Assembly (NCBI GenBank): GCA_020348925.1
Contig: CP070758.1
Coordinates: 3,745,047-3,776,864 of the forward strand
Origin: Gemmatimonadota bacterium
Lineage (GTDB): Bacteria > JBHIER01 > G020348925
Length of the DNA stretch: 31,818 bases
Direction: 5' to 3'
Shown here: positions 1 to 9,800 of the stretch, piece by piece
Position numbering within the stretch: the first letter of the stretch is position 1
Layout: every line of letters begins with the position of its first letter
Made by a program: the position numbers and the translations under genes
The notes under the pieces: generated by a model
The model's database searches: none
The model's input: the letters and a program-made list of their open reading frames with translations, nothing else
Told to the model about the DNA's origin: nothing

Positions 1-216
1 GTCGATATAGCGGGTGAGCGCATCGTCCTGGTACAATCCGTAAGAGGCTATAATTTGAGGATCGGTTTCACGGCCAAGTTGTATTTCCTGGGATTCGCTC
101 ATAAGCATGAACTCCCGTTTTCCGGTGACCGGATTCGTGGCACATTGCAGCAGCCACCCCGCAATGCCCAAAAGTATAAGACTGAATAGACAATGAAGCA
201 GAATTGTTCTCCGCAT
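1..216 (-). CDS. M48 family metalloprotease, N-terminal part (runs off left edge)
   Basis: Read on the minus strand from ATG at 216, the 72 visible residues begin with a hydrophobic leader (about residues 4-24) ending at Cys25 in an LLQC context. That could be an atypical lipobox or simply a signal anchor. The mature start NPVTGKREFMLMSESQE followed by LGRE is the signature N-terminus of periplasmic M48 (Ste24/BepA/LoiP-like) peptidases, which degrade or assist misfolded envelope proteins. The catalytic HExxH lies beyond the window. An AGGAGGT Shine-Dalgarno sits just upstream of the ATG, which supports this start. The gene is last in the minus-strand block and separated from the preceding lipoprotein gene by about 190 bp. 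Family assignment rests on the N-terminal signature alone. Confidence 0.8.
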   Translation of the reverse strand, partial: MRRTILLHCLFSLILLGIAGWLLQCATNPVTGKREFMLMSESQEIQLGRETDPQIIASYGLYQDDALTRYID

Positions 217-281
217 CAGACCTGACCTCCTCTTTTTGTGTTAAAGTAAGATGTACAATATTTTAATGTGTCTTTTCAATT

Positions 282-312
282 CTTGTCATTCTGACCGAAG
301 GGAAGAATCTGA
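282..312. repeat. Dispersed-repeat remnant (CTTGTCATTCTGA type)
   Basis: The stretch reads CTTGTCATTCTGACCGAAGG followed by GAAGAATCTGA. It matches the general form of short intergenic repeats seen in many bacterial genomes (TGTCATTCTGAGCGnAGCGAAGAATCT). An inverted partial match, TCACAATGACAAG, occurs near 1169-1181. It lies in the 217-403 gap between two minus-strand genes, where I see no other feature. Confidence 0.5.
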
Positions 313-403
313 CATCGTCAAAACATTGAGAATTTTTTGCCTTCATCTTGCTAATTTCTCTCCCCTCCCAATGAAATCGGGGCTTGAAGGAAACAGATAA
401 AAC

Positions 404-928
404 TCATTGCAGTGGTCCTCGAATGAGATGTATGTCATCAATCCAGGCAGTGCCGCTGCCATTGATAACGAGATTGAGTTTGACCCGGTCGGGATTTTCG
501 CACGCCTTGAGAAAGAAGGGTGTTTCCACTGTCGTCCAATCGGATGTACCCTGCAGTGGCGTTTGGAGACCTCTGGAAAAGAACTCCCCTCTACCGGGAA
601 AATGGCACCACATCTCCAGGTACACCTGCCCCTGGATGTTTTCCGTCCGAACGCGCGCCTTATAGATGAGGCGGGCGTTCTCGATGTCGATATCTCCGGT
701 TTCAAACAGGTTTACTGTTCTCGGCTCGGAAGCCTTAATCTTGAGCGATCCCCCTCCGTCGCTGGAGATAGCCTTATCAATTTCAACGCCCGATCTGGTG
801 ATGATGTCCTCCATGGAATTGAGAGGGAAGTGCTTCAGCTCGGTCACCTCCTTTGACGGCTTGGAGCAGGCAAAGAACAGCATGATAATTGTGCATATGA
901 GTGGTCGTGCCTTTGTGAAAAAACGCAT
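404..928 (-). CDS. Small predicted lipoprotein, carbohydrate-binding-like fold
   Basis: A 174-residue protein with a basic n-region, a hydrophobic stretch and a lipobox LFFAC (Cys21), so probably exported and lipidated. The mature part contains a segment of alternating beta-type residues ending in a WIDDIHL motif (about residues 161-167). That ending is typical of jelly-roll carbohydrate-binding or discoidin-like modules, but I do not recognise a specific family. An AGGAGGG Shine-Dalgarno about 9 nt upstream supports the ATG at 928. It is flanked by pdxA (445 bp upstream) and the M48 peptidase gene downstream, and probably has its own promoter. Function is unknown. Confidence 0.75.
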   Translation of the reverse strand: MRFFTKARPLICTIIMLFFACSKPSKEVTELKHFPLNSMEDIITRSGVEIDKAISSDGGGSLKIKASEPRTVNLFETGDIDIENARLIYKARVRTENIQGQVYLEMWCHFPGRGEFFSRGLQTPLQGTSDWTTVETPFFLKACENPDRVKLNLVINGSGTAWIDDIHLIRGPLQ

Positions 929-1373
929 ATCCTTGACCCTCCTCGACTTTGTTTGTGATTGCTGTCCTCACTCTTCGTCTCCGCTCAGGGTGAGGAAAGG
1001 TGTTTTCATGATTGCCGGTTTGGCCTTCGATCGAAGCAATCCTTTGTAAGGTAACGGGTTCAGGATTTCGGTTGCTTGATACTTCTTCATGTCGAGCGGA
1101 GTCGAGGCGTCTCGTGTCCGCTTCAAGAGCTGACTCAATTCATCGCGGTATTGATCACCATTGCATACTCACAATGACAAGAGACTTTTCCTTTTATGGT
1201 AATATATATTTTGAAAATATCATGACAAGACAAAACCTCATTACCCTTCGGCTGCGCTCGGAGAGAAGGAGGGAGCTGCGATGTTTGCCGCTTCACCTTT
1301 CTTGTTACGATTGGCATGAAAGATTTGAATTTTAAGGTGTATTACAGATGCTTGGTGCAAGAATGAGGACAGC
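929..1373. other. Intergenic region with degenerate repeat copies
   Basis: This 445-bp gap between pdxA and the lipoprotein gene holds no convincing gene. It carries several decayed dispersed-repeat pieces: CTCTTCGTCTCCGCTCAGGG near 971-990, TCATGTCGAGCGGAGTCGAG near 1088-1107, TCACAATGACAAG near 1169-1181, and CCCTTCGGCTGCGCTCGGAG near 1245-1264. The short reading frames here have no Shine-Dalgarno support and no recognisable product. The minus-strand promoter of the lipoprotein gene should lie in it, but no element stands out. Confidence 0.5.
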
Positions 1374-2375
1374 TTATCGGTTTTCCCTGGCCATTTGGAC
1401 CGCCAATTTTATGGCCTCGATCATACTGCCCTGGTCGGCGATACCTTTTCCGGCTATGTCAAAGGCCGTGCCATGGTCGGGTGAGGTGCGGATAATGGGC
1501 AGGCCCAGGGTTACGTTCACACCCTTTCCGAAGGCGTCCATCTTTACGGGGACGAGCCCCTGGTCGTGATACATGGCCAGGTAAGCGTCGTACGGCTCCT
1601 TTTTGAGCTGCGCAAAGAGGGTATCGGCCGGCACGGGTCCGGCCGCGGTCAGACCCAGGCTTTTCGCCCTTTGAATCGCCGGTTCGATGATCTCTATCTC
1701 TTCGCGCCCGAAGATACCACCATCGCCGGCATGGGGGTTTAACCCACAGACGGCTATTCTGGGTTTTTTGAGACCGAAGTAGTCTTGCAACCAAGTGTTC
1801 AATATCGTCAATTTTGTGAGGACAGTTTCCTTTGTGATTTGAGGCGTGACATCGGAGAGACTGCAATGCGTGGTGACCAGAGCGACTCGCAAGTTCTCGG
1901 AGACCATCATCATGACGACCTCGGGCGTACGTGTGAGATCGGCCAGAAATTCGGTTTGGCCCGGATAGATGTATCCGGCGAGATGAAGGGCGTGCTTGGA
2001 AGTTGGCCCGGTCACGATGGCATCAACCTTTTCCTCCAGAGCAAGCTTGACCCCTTTCTGAACAGCCTGGGCTGATGCCTGTCCGGTCAATTTCGAATCA
2101 TGTCCGAACTCGATGGCATTCACAGGACCGGAGATAGAATCAAGAACCGAAATTGTATGTGGATGAAAATCGATGTCCGTGGCGTTCTCACACCGTCTCA
2201 CAGCAATGTCCGATCCTATCAGATCAACAGCCTTCTGTATGATGAATGCCGATCCTACAATCAGAGGAGTGCACGCGTCGTTAACCTCCGATGTTGCCAG
2301 ACTTTTAACAATAACCTCAGGACCTATGCCGGCAGGATCACCCATTGTGATGGCAATAAGCGGTTTGTCTTTCAT
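1374..2375 (-). CDS. pdxA: 4-hydroxythreonine-4-phosphate dehydrogenase PdxA
   Basis: The 333-residue product opens with AITMGDPAGIGPE, the PdxA signature. It has the three metal-binding histidines of the family in their usual contexts: TTHCSL (His170), NPHAGDGG (His215) and YHDQGLVP (His270). Length is normal for the family. PdxA oxidises 4-phosphohydroxy-L-threonine with NAD; the product decarboxylates to the amine that PdxJ condenses into pyridoxine phosphate (DXP-dependent vitamin B6 pathway, cytosol). The gene follows the S4-domain gene and the surA homologue on the same strand, the surA-pdxA linkage known from enterobacteria. No Shine-Dalgarno is visible before the ATG. Confidence 0.95.
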   Translation of the reverse strand: MKDKPLIAITMGDPAGIGPEVIVKSLATSEVNDACTPLIVGSAFIIQKAVDLIGSDIAVRRCENATDIDFHPHTISVLDSISGPVNAIEFGHDSKLTGQASAQAVQKGVKLALEEKVDAIVTGPTSKHALHLAGYIYPGQTEFLADLTRTPEVVMMMVSENLRVALVTTHCSLSDVTPQITKETVLTKLTILNTWLQDYFGLKKPRIAVCGLNPHAGDGGIFGREEIEIIEPAIQRAKSLGLTAAGPVPADTLFAQLKKEPYDAYLAMYHDQGLVPVKMDAFGKGVNVTLGLPIIRTSPDHGTAFDIAGKGIADQGSMIEAIKLAVQMARENR

Positions 2376-2431
2376 GATTTAAACGATGAAAATATTGACC
2401 GTGTATGAGTTGAAAAAATGTGAGTTTGCAC

Positions 2432-2704
2432 TCAAAAATCGAGCAATTTTTTGTGCTCGTCATGAATAATACGGTACAACTTCTTGGCTTCTTTCTTCGA
2501 TACTTGTTTCGGGGGGATGTCGAGGATTTCCATCTCCAAGAATCTGCTGTCTGAGTTCACACTGATGATGTCGCCGGGGCGAACGTCCTTGCTCGCTTTC
2601 ACTGGCCGCCCGTTCACCGTTACGACGCCGAGATCGCAGGCTTTTTTCGCTTCGGTTCGGTGTTTCACCAGACAGGAGGTTTTGAGAAACTGGTCTACCC
2701 GCAC
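2432..2704 (-). CDS. S4-domain RNA-binding protein, Hsp15/RqcP-like
   Basis: A 90-residue protein that is essentially one S4 domain: MRVDQFLKTSCLVKHRTEA, then VNGRPVKASKDVRPGD. This corresponds to the alpha-L RNA-binding motif of Hsp15 (HslR) and RqcP (YabO), which bind 50S subunits carrying stalled peptidyl-tRNA and take part in ribosome rescue. The start is GTG at 2704, preceded by GGAGG that lies inside the end of the surA homologue, so it is probably translationally coupled to it (gap 6 nt). The lysine-rich C-terminus is usual for the group. Which subfamily it belongs to (rescue factor or other small S4 protein) cannot be settled by eye. Confidence 0.85.
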   Translation of the reverse strand: MRVDQFLKTSCLVKHRTEAKKACDLGVVTVNGRPVKASKDVRPGDIISVNSDSRFLEMEILDIPPKQVSKKEAKKLYRIIHDEHKKLLDF

Positions 2705-2710
2705 ACGCGG

Positions 2711-4033
2711 TCAATCCTCCAATCGCACCTCAACGTACATTTTTTCCCGCAGGTTTCGCAACCAGGTCTGGAACTGATCCTGCACCTTATACTGTTTCGC
2801 CAGACCTTTGATGGCGTCCCAATCATTTTCGAGAGAGAGCGTTCCACCTTCTCTCCGTTCCAGGATTGTTATGAGATGATATCCGAAATCACTTTTAATG
2901 GGAGCGCTCACCTGGTCGACGTCGAGGGACTCGATCTCCGTCTTGAAAAGAGGTGGGATCTGAGCCACATAGAACCAGCCAAGTTCACCGCCCTTGGGGG
3001 CAGTTGTCGGGTCTTCCGAATATTCTCTGACGAGAGCGCCGAAGTCTTCACCCTGATCGATTCGTGCTTTGAGGTTTTCAATATCCTCTTTGGCCCGTTC
3101 TTCGTCTTCAAGACCGGTCTCCATCTTTATAAGGATATGTCGTACTCGTATTTCGTTTCCCCTCTTTTCTTCCAGTTTGATAATATGATACCCAAACTGT
3201 GTTTCAACGATTTGACTGACCTCTCCAACGTCCAGGGCAAACGCTGCGCGCTCAAATTCTGGGACCATGGTCCCGGGCCCGAAGAAGCCGAGATCGCCCC
3301 CGACAGATGCGCTCGGGCCTTCTGAGTATTGCTCGGCCAATTTTGCGAAGTCCGCCCCAGCTTTGGACTCATTCAAAATGTCCTGAATGCGTCCAAGGGC
3401 TTCACGCTTCACATCATCACCTGGTTTTGCCTCCAAAAGGAGGTGAGCAATGCGAACGGCTTCTTGCTGCTCAGGGAGGCTGTCTTTGTATGTTGCGTAA
3501 AATTCTTCGACTTCACGACGTGAAATGTCAATATCAGCGATTTTAAGCTGCATCACTCTTTCGGCCAGGAGTTCGTTTCGAATCTCATCACGATACCGTT
3601 TTTTCAGATCCTTGAGTGTCAGGCCGTACCGCAGGAGCTCTTTGTTGAATGCCTCCTCCGAACCATATTGATCGATCATCTGTTGAATGCGGTTCTCTAA
3701 AGTCTGTTCGACCTCATTGTCTTTCACTTCAATCGTGTCCTCTGTGGCTTTTACGAGGAGTACTTTTTCGTCTATCATTCTATTGAGGAGTTCGGTCCTC
3801 AATTGCTCGATCTTCTCTCGGTCGTTCTGAGGATTCAACTCCAATTGAACGGCTGCCTGTTGAAGGGCCTCATTGAGATCGGAGAGAAGGATAATCTCTT
3901 CATCGATAATCGCAAGAATCCGATCAAGAACCTGTTGACTGTGAACAGGATACGAGCTCGAAAGCCAAACCAAGCAAAAGACGGATAGACCTATGAAAAA
4001 CCGATTCAGCAAACTAACGTTTGATTTTAACAT
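2711..4033 (-). CDS. surA: SurA-like periplasmic peptidyl-prolyl isomerase/chaperone
   Basis: From the ATG at 4033 the product is 440 residues. It has a signal peptide ending near VHS-QQ, a SurA N-terminal chaperone domain (about 35-165), two parvulin (PpiC) domains (about 192-289 and 295-390) and a short C-terminal segment. Both parvulin domains keep the family core: RIAHLLLE, GGDLGFF and FGYHIIK in the first, RVRHILIK, GGELGWF and FGYHLI in the second. The overall layout is that of SurA, which escorts outer-membrane proteins through the periplasm. An upstream in-frame ATG at 4090 would add 19 polar residues before the leader and is less likely. The chosen start overlaps the end of the preceding parvulin gene by 20 nt. 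Confidence 0.9.
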   Translation of the reverse strand: MLKSNVSLLNRFFIGLSVFCLVWLSSSYPVHSQQVLDRILAIIDEEIILLSDLNEALQQAAVQLELNPQNDREKIEQLRTELLNRMIDEKVLLVKATEDTIEVKDNEVEQTLENRIQQMIDQYGSEEAFNKELLRYGLTLKDLKKRYRDEIRNELLAERVMQLKIADIDISRREVEEFYATYKDSLPEQQEAVRIAHLLLEAKPGDDVKREALGRIQDILNESKAGADFAKLAEQYSEGPSASVGGDLGFFGPGTMVPEFERAAFALDVGEVSQIVETQFGYHIIKLEEKRGNEIRVRHILIKMETGLEDEERAKEDIENLKARIDQGEDFGALVREYSEDPTTAPKGGELGWFYVAQIPPLFKTEIESLDVDQVSAPIKSDFGYHLITILERREGGTLSLENDWDAIKGLAKQYKVQDQFQTWLRNLREKMYVEVRLED

Positions 4034-4943
4034 TGTTGCTTGTCTCGTTTTGTGAGTCGATAAGATCCCAGTAGATTTCGATTTGTTCATGTTCTTTCAG
4101 TTCCTTCATCAACATATCAAAGGCATGACGCTGCTTGGAGGTAAAAATCTTATTGGCGATCTCGTCCCATACTTCATCAAGGGTCAGTGTCGTTCCTTCC
4201 TCCTGTATGGTCGTCACTTGAATGATGTGATATCCCCGTTCCGTTTGTACGGGTGGGGAAAATTCTCCAACTTCCATGGAAAAGGCGACTTCAGCTATGG
4301 CTGGATCCGCTTCGTTCCGGAAGAAGAGACCGAGGTCTCCGTCTGTGTCGATGGTCTCGGTGTCGAGAGTGTTCTCCCGAACAAGCTCTTCAAAAGGTTC
4401 TCCATTGACTAAACGATTTCTGATTTCCGTCGCTTTTTCGCGGGAATTCACAAGGATATGCCGGGCTCGAAGGCGCGGTTTGACCAGTATAAATTCATCA
4501 CGATGCTGGAGATAATATTCCTCAATCTCGCTGTTGGTGATGGCCATCTGACTGCCCACCCTTTTTTCCATCAGCTCTGCAGCCAAAAGCTCTTTTTCCA
4601 TTTGCTCGATCACTCGTTTCAGACGGATATCCTGGTGAAGATTTTCCCTGAGGGCTTGCCTGTAAAGGACCTCAGTGTCAATCCATTGACGGACAAATTC
4701 CCTTTTCGCCACGGCAGAGGCTCGTTCCTCTTCCGATGATGTGAGTGCTTCGATATCTTCCAGATATAAGGTTTGATTTCCTACCCTGGCTACCACAGTA
4801 CCTTTCTTATTTTGCCCGGAGCATCCAATGATGATGGAGAGAAAGATAACGGTGAGCCAGAAATAACAATTGAAACGGTAGATTCTCCTTGTCTTGCCCT
4901 CACAGGGGAGCGTTGAGCGGTTGCAACCTGAAAAATCTCTCAT
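4014..4943 (-). CDS. Lipoprotein peptidyl-prolyl isomerase, single parvulin domain
   Basis: From ATG 4943, preceded by AAGGAA at good spacing, the product is about 309 residues. There is a long basic n-region, a hydrophobic stretch and lipobox IIGC (Cys41), then a SurA_N-like helical part and one PpiC domain with RARHILV, GDLGLFF and RGYHIIQV. It is probably an inner- or outer-membrane-anchored foldase facing the periplasm. ATG 4982 is an alternative start but lacks a Shine-Dalgarno and gives an even longer n-region. It sits between another lipoprotein parvulin and the SurA homologue, and overlaps the latter, so the three are almost certainly one transcript. Confidence 0.88.
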   Translation of the reverse strand: MRDFSGCNRSTLPCEGKTRRIYRFNCYFWLTVIFLSIIIGCSGQNKKGTVVARVGNQTLYLEDIEALTSSEEERASAVAKREFVRQWIDTEVLYRQALRENLHQDIRLKRVIEQMEKELLAAELMEKRVGSQMAITNSEIEEYYLQHRDEFILVKPRLRARHILVNSREKATEIRNRLVNGEPFEELVRENTLDTETIDTDGDLGLFFRNEADPAIAEVAFSMEVGEFSPPVQTERGYHIIQVTTIQEEGTTLTLDEVWDEIANKIFTSKQRHAFDMLMKELKEHEQIEIYWDLIDSQNETSNNVKIKR

Positions 4944-5050
4944 CGGTTTCCTTGCGAACTTTTTTTTGTGCGGCATGCTCATCGAAGGGACAGTTATTTC
5001 TGAGGCCGTTTCCTCCTGGTCGCGTCGGAGCTATGGCGTCGAAGGTGCCT

Positions 5051-6766
5051 TTAACTTTTATCTTGTTCGCTCGGTTGCTCCTCAGCGACGTTCATTATGA
5101 GAATCTGAAAGTTGATGTCAACATCTGCTCTTTCCCTGAGTGAAGTCATAACATCATCAAAGGCTGTTTTCTTTTTCTCAGTTTCCAGATCCCTTCTGAT
5201 CGTGGATTTCACCTCATCGAAGGTCTTCGTGCGAGCTGCCTGTTTATCAGTCACTTTGAAAATGGAGTATCCGTTCGTGACTTTGATCGGACCACCAAAT
5301 TGTCCAACGTCCAGGGCGAACGCTTCTTTTCCGATGGGACCGTACTGGTTTTCTGTGAACAAGCCGAATTCTCCCCCCCGCTCTGCCGCCCATTTTCTTT
5401 CGGAATACTGCTTGGCCAAGGAGGCTATATCCGAACCACTCTTCATTCGCTTGAGTAAATTTTCAGCAACGGTTTTGTCTTTGACTAATATTTCTTGGAT
5501 GTTCACTTTCTCCGGATCCACATAGTCTTCCTTGTGCTGATCAAAATGGGTTTTTACATCTTCGTCTGTTATAATCACGTTCTGTTCAATGTTCTTATTG
5601 AACTCCTTGACCATGAGCTGTTCTTGTTGCTCCTGGATCTTTTTCTTTATATGGGGTTCGTTCTGCAAATTCAAGGCCTTTGCTTTCTCGACAAGGAAAT
5701 CATTGACGAGCTTTCCTTCGATATGTCGCTGTAAGCTGGCGACATCTGTTGCTCTCGCTTTGGCTTTGGGGGGTAGCTCCTTCTCCCACTCCATATAGTC
5801 TGAGATTGTGAACGCACCACCATCGTATCGAGCGAGAACTGTCGATTTCTCAGACTCTGTCAATGGTGCAGCGTTGAGATCCCCTTCTTTCTTTTTTTCG
5901 CTGAGAAAGGTCAAGGCTTGCTGCTCGAAGCTGAGACTTTTCTCGTTCTTTAAATTTTCTATGTACTCATCGGCTTTCTTTCGAAGCTCATTCTTCTTTT
6001 GACCCATCAATTTATTGCGGATCGTCTCTTTCATTTGATCGTAGCTGCCTCGTTCGGCCTCCCGCTGTGCCTCAACCTTAATGATATGGTATCCAAATCG
6101 GGTTTCGACGACATCGGAAATCTGACCCGGTTTGAGGGTGAAGGCCACACGTTGGAATGCATCGTCCCACGCGCCCCATTCGACGAATCCTAAATCGCCC
6201 ATGTTTCTCGCACTCGTAGGATCCTCTGAGTGCTCCATGGCCACTTTGCCGAAATTTTCGCCTTTCTCTTTTATCACGATCAGAAGGGAATCGATCTTGG
6301 CTCTGGCCTTTTGGCGTTCCTCGGGTGATGCATTCGGTGGAGCCTTTATGAGAATAAGACTTGCCTTCACTTCTTTGTTCGAATGATCGTAAAATTCTCG
6401 AATCTCAGAGTCGCTCACAATGTTTTCCACAATCTCTTTCATATACAGAGATTGCAAAATCAGACCTTTTTCCGTTTGTTCAACCTGAGTCAAGACGTCC
6501 TCGCTTTTATTCAAGTCCTGCCTGTACGATTCTTGAATGATCAACTTTTTTTGGATGATCGATTCCAGGTACTCTCTCTTTGCTGCGGAGTCGTCCTGGG
6601 CGCGGCGATACTGAGGCGATTTTATGTATCCTTCTTTGAATTCTCCCCACGTGATCTTTTCACCACCCACTTTCGCCACAATCATGCCCTCTTGTTTTGA
6701 GCAACCGACCTGGAGGATGATGAAAGAGGTCAGAATTGCGCACACACACTGAATTGTTTTTCTCAT
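5051..6766 (-). CDS. Large lipoprotein peptidyl-prolyl isomerase, two parvulin domains
   Basis: A 571-residue product with lipobox LQVGC (Cys22), a SurA_N/PpiD-like helical region (about 28-125), a first parvulin domain (about 132-232; GDLGFVEWG, FGYHIIKVE) and a lysine- and glutamate-rich helical spacer. A second, more divergent parvulin domain follows (about 420-507; GGEFGLF, NGYSIFKV). A clear AGGAG Shine-Dalgarno precedes ATG 6766. The layout resembles PrsA- or PpiD-like foldases with tandem domains. Its neighbours are mfd upstream and two more parvulins downstream, all on one strand, so it is probably part of an envelope-folding operon. Confidence 0.88.
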   Translation of the reverse strand: MRKTIQCVCAILTSFIILQVGCSKQEGMIVAKVGGEKITWGEFKEGYIKSPQYRRAQDDSAAKREYLESIIQKKLIIQESYRQDLNKSEDVLTQVEQTEKGLILQSLYMKEIVENIVSDSEIREFYDHSNKEVKASLILIKAPPNASPEERQKARAKIDSLLIVIKEKGENFGKVAMEHSEDPTSARNMGDLGFVEWGAWDDAFQRVAFTLKPGQISDVVETRFGYHIIKVEAQREAERGSYDQMKETIRNKLMGQKKNELRKKADEYIENLKNEKSLSFEQQALTFLSEKKKEGDLNAAPLTESEKSTVLARYDGGAFTISDYMEWEKELPPKAKARATDVASLQRHIEGKLVNDFLVEKAKALNLQNEPHIKKKIQEQQEQLMVKEFNKNIEQNVIITDEDVKTHFDQHKEDYVDPEKVNIQEILVKDKTVAENLLKRMKSGSDIASLAKQYSERKWAAERGGEFGLFTENQYGPIGKEAFALDVGQFGGPIKVTNGYSIFKVTDKQAARTKTFDEVKSTIRRDLETEKKKTAFDDVMTSLRERADVDINFQILIMNVAEEQPSEQDKS

Positions 6767-6830
6767 GGCCTTCTCCTTTCTTCGGTAGTGTGTTCAACGG
6801 TTTAAAAGTAACTATTCATAATATAAGACC

Positions 6831-9800
6831 TTACAGTAGATGAAGCAAGATGTTTTTGATCAGGCTGAGCACTTCTTCGTCATTGTGAGCCGCCACGCTG
6901 GCTTTGGCGATCAAGAGTTTTTCTGCTTGGAACTCAAAGGGTACCGATGATTTGGAGATGAGCTTCTTGATCACATTTTGGTGTGAATCATACCCCGGGT
7001 AGAATTCAAGCCGCAAGAGATGATCGGAGAGAACAATTCTTCCCGCCCCCACTTGCCGGGCGAGAAGTTTCACAGCAATAACGGACAGAAGTGACTGGAC
7101 CGGTTTGGGAGGTGTTCCGAAGCGATCCGTCAGCTCCTCTTCCAAATCCCTGATTTCCTCTGTGTCACTTATTTTTGCCAACCTCTGGTAGAGCATCATT
7201 TTTTGGTCACCGTCCGGTACGTATTTGTCTGGGATGAAAGCGGAAACTGAAATTTCAATCTTCGGATCCGGTGTCTCCTCGGGGGATTTGCCCTGCGCTT
7301 CCATCACAGCATCGGCCAACAATTTGCAGTAGAGATCGAACCCGACGGCGGCCAGAAATCCGTGTTGTTGCGGGCCGAGGATATTTCCCGCGCCTCGAAT
7401 CTCGAGATCCCTCATGGCCAGCTGAAAGCCAGAGCCCAATTCGGTGAATTCCTCCAGAGCCCGCAAACGCTGGCGTGCTGTTCGCGTGAGGCTTCGGAAG
7501 GGCGGAATCAGCAGGTAGGCATAGGCCATTTTGTCGGACCGTCCGACTCTCCCGCGGAGTTGATAGAGCTGCGCCAGTCCGAAACGGTCGGCTCGATTGA
7601 TAATAATCGTATTCACATTCGGGATGTCCAGGCCGGCCTCGATGATCATCGTCGAGACGAGACAGTTAAATCGTCCTTCGAGAAAATCGATCATGACTCG
7701 TTCCAGATGTTTTTCATCCATCTGACCGTGCGCAATACGCACCGAGACTTCGGGGACGACTCTTTCCAACAGGCTGGCCATCGCTCGAATGGATTGGACG
7801 CGGTTGTGAACGAAGTAGATCTGACCACCACGATCGACTTCCCGCAAAATGGCTCCCCTGATGAGGGCTTCGTCAAACTGGGAAATTTCCGTATGAATAG
7901 GCAGCCGCTCCTTCGGGGCCGTATGAATGATCGACATGTCCCTGGCTCCCATGAGGGACATGTGCAGGGTTCGGGGTATGGGTGTAGCGGTCAGAGTCAT
8001 AACATCCACAAGCGTTCTCAATTTCTTGAGGCGCTCCTTATGGGTGACCCCAAATCGGTGTTCTTCATCAACGATCACCAAACCGAGATCTTTGAATCCA
8101 ATGTCCTTTTGGAGGAGCCTATGGGTGCCGATGACAATATCGACAGTCCCATTTTTGAGATTCCGCAGGATCTCCTTTTGCTCACTTCGGGTCTTAAATC
8201 GGCTGAGCATTTCGATCCGAAGGGGATAATCCCCGAACCGGTCGAGGAACGTTTTGAGATGCTGTTGGGCCAAAATAGTCGTCGGGACCAGAACACAGAC
8301 CTGTTTGGCGTCCATGACCGCTTTGAAGGCGGCACGAATGGCCACCTCGGTCTTTCCGTAACCGACATCTCCACAGATGAGCCTGTCCATTGGTGCAGGA
8401 TGCTCCATGTCCTGTTTTACCTCATTGGTGGCTTTCAACTGATCAGGAGTCTCCTCGTATGGAAAAGCGGCTTCCAATTCCATCTGCCATTCTGTATCCA
8501 CCTGGAAGGCATGGCCCGTTTGTGTCTTGCGGGTGGCACCGATCCGAATGAGGTCTGCAGCCATGTCGGCAATGGCCTTTTTCGTCTTCTCCTTGGTGCG
8601 GTCCCATTGCATGCCACCGAGCTTACTCAGGGTCGGGACGGTTCCCTCTGTTCCGACGTATTTTTGGACTCTCTGCAACTGATCTATGGGGACAAAGAGA
8701 CGATCATTGCTGTGGTAGGTGATGGCCAGACATTCCCGTTCTTTTCCCCGGGCAGTGATGCGCTCCAAACCCTCGAATCGACCGATACCGTAGTCGATGT
8801 GGACGACGAAATCGCCGTTGCGGAGTGTCGCATAGTCCCTGAGAGGTGTTCCGCTTTCATACTTTGGGAGATGGTGGGGGAGCCGCTGCCGGAGGAACAC
8901 CTCGTGATCGGTGTACACGGCTAATTGTGCGTCGGGAAGGAGAAAACCGTGATGGATATGACCGACGATGAAGTGGATGTTTCCCTTGAGATCCTCGACC
9001 AGCTCCTCGAGGCGCTCCGCTTGAATACGACTGTCGCAAATGAGAAAAGAGCGGTAATTGTTTTTCAGTAATCGAAGGAGGCCCTCTCGAAGGAGTTTGA
9101 GGTTTCTGTGAAAGGATTCTTGGCTTTTGGCACCGATATCGATGACCTCTTTCCCCTTTGCCGATAATGATGAATGGCTGAGGACTGAGTATGAACGGTA
9201 TTGGTTCTCCAAGTCCTCGATCCGACTTAGAAAGCCTGAGGATTTGAGCCGGTCATGGGCAGAATCGTATTGATGGAGTTGTATCTGGATTTGTTCCGAG
9301 ATGTGTTGAGCCTGATCATGAATGAGACTTGGCTCTTCCAGAAAAAGAATGGTGTCCCCCGGAAGATATTGAAAAAGCGTGCAGCTTTCATCTGCCGATG
9401 ATACTTCCCCGACATCGTGGGTTTCGTAGCAGGGCAGGATGGTGGCGCTCTGCTGCTGACTCGTTGATCGTTGCGTCTGGATGTCAAAGAATCTGATGGA
9501 TTCGATGCTCTCGCCGAAAAAGTCAAGTCGCAGAGGTGCCTTTGAGGCGAAGGAAAAGAGATCGATGATGCCTCCTCTGACACTGAATTGTCCCACAGTC
9601 TCCACGAGGGGCTGCCGTTCAAATCCAAGTTCGACGAGTTTGGACACGAACCGGTCGAAGGCGACGGTTTGACCGACGTGAAGTTCGAGTAAAAGCGATG
9701 AGAACGTTGCCGGCGAGAACACTTTTTCAAGAACAGCTTTGATAGGGGCTACGACGATGAGGGTGCGTTGGGCGGTTACATCAGCCAAAGTTTCGAGACG

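Noticed and set aside
7362-8924. Long plus-strand open frame (520 codons)
   Set aside because: It lies wholly antisense to mfd, whose helicase motifs are unmistakable on the other strand. The translation has no recognisable domain and is a by-product of codon bias.
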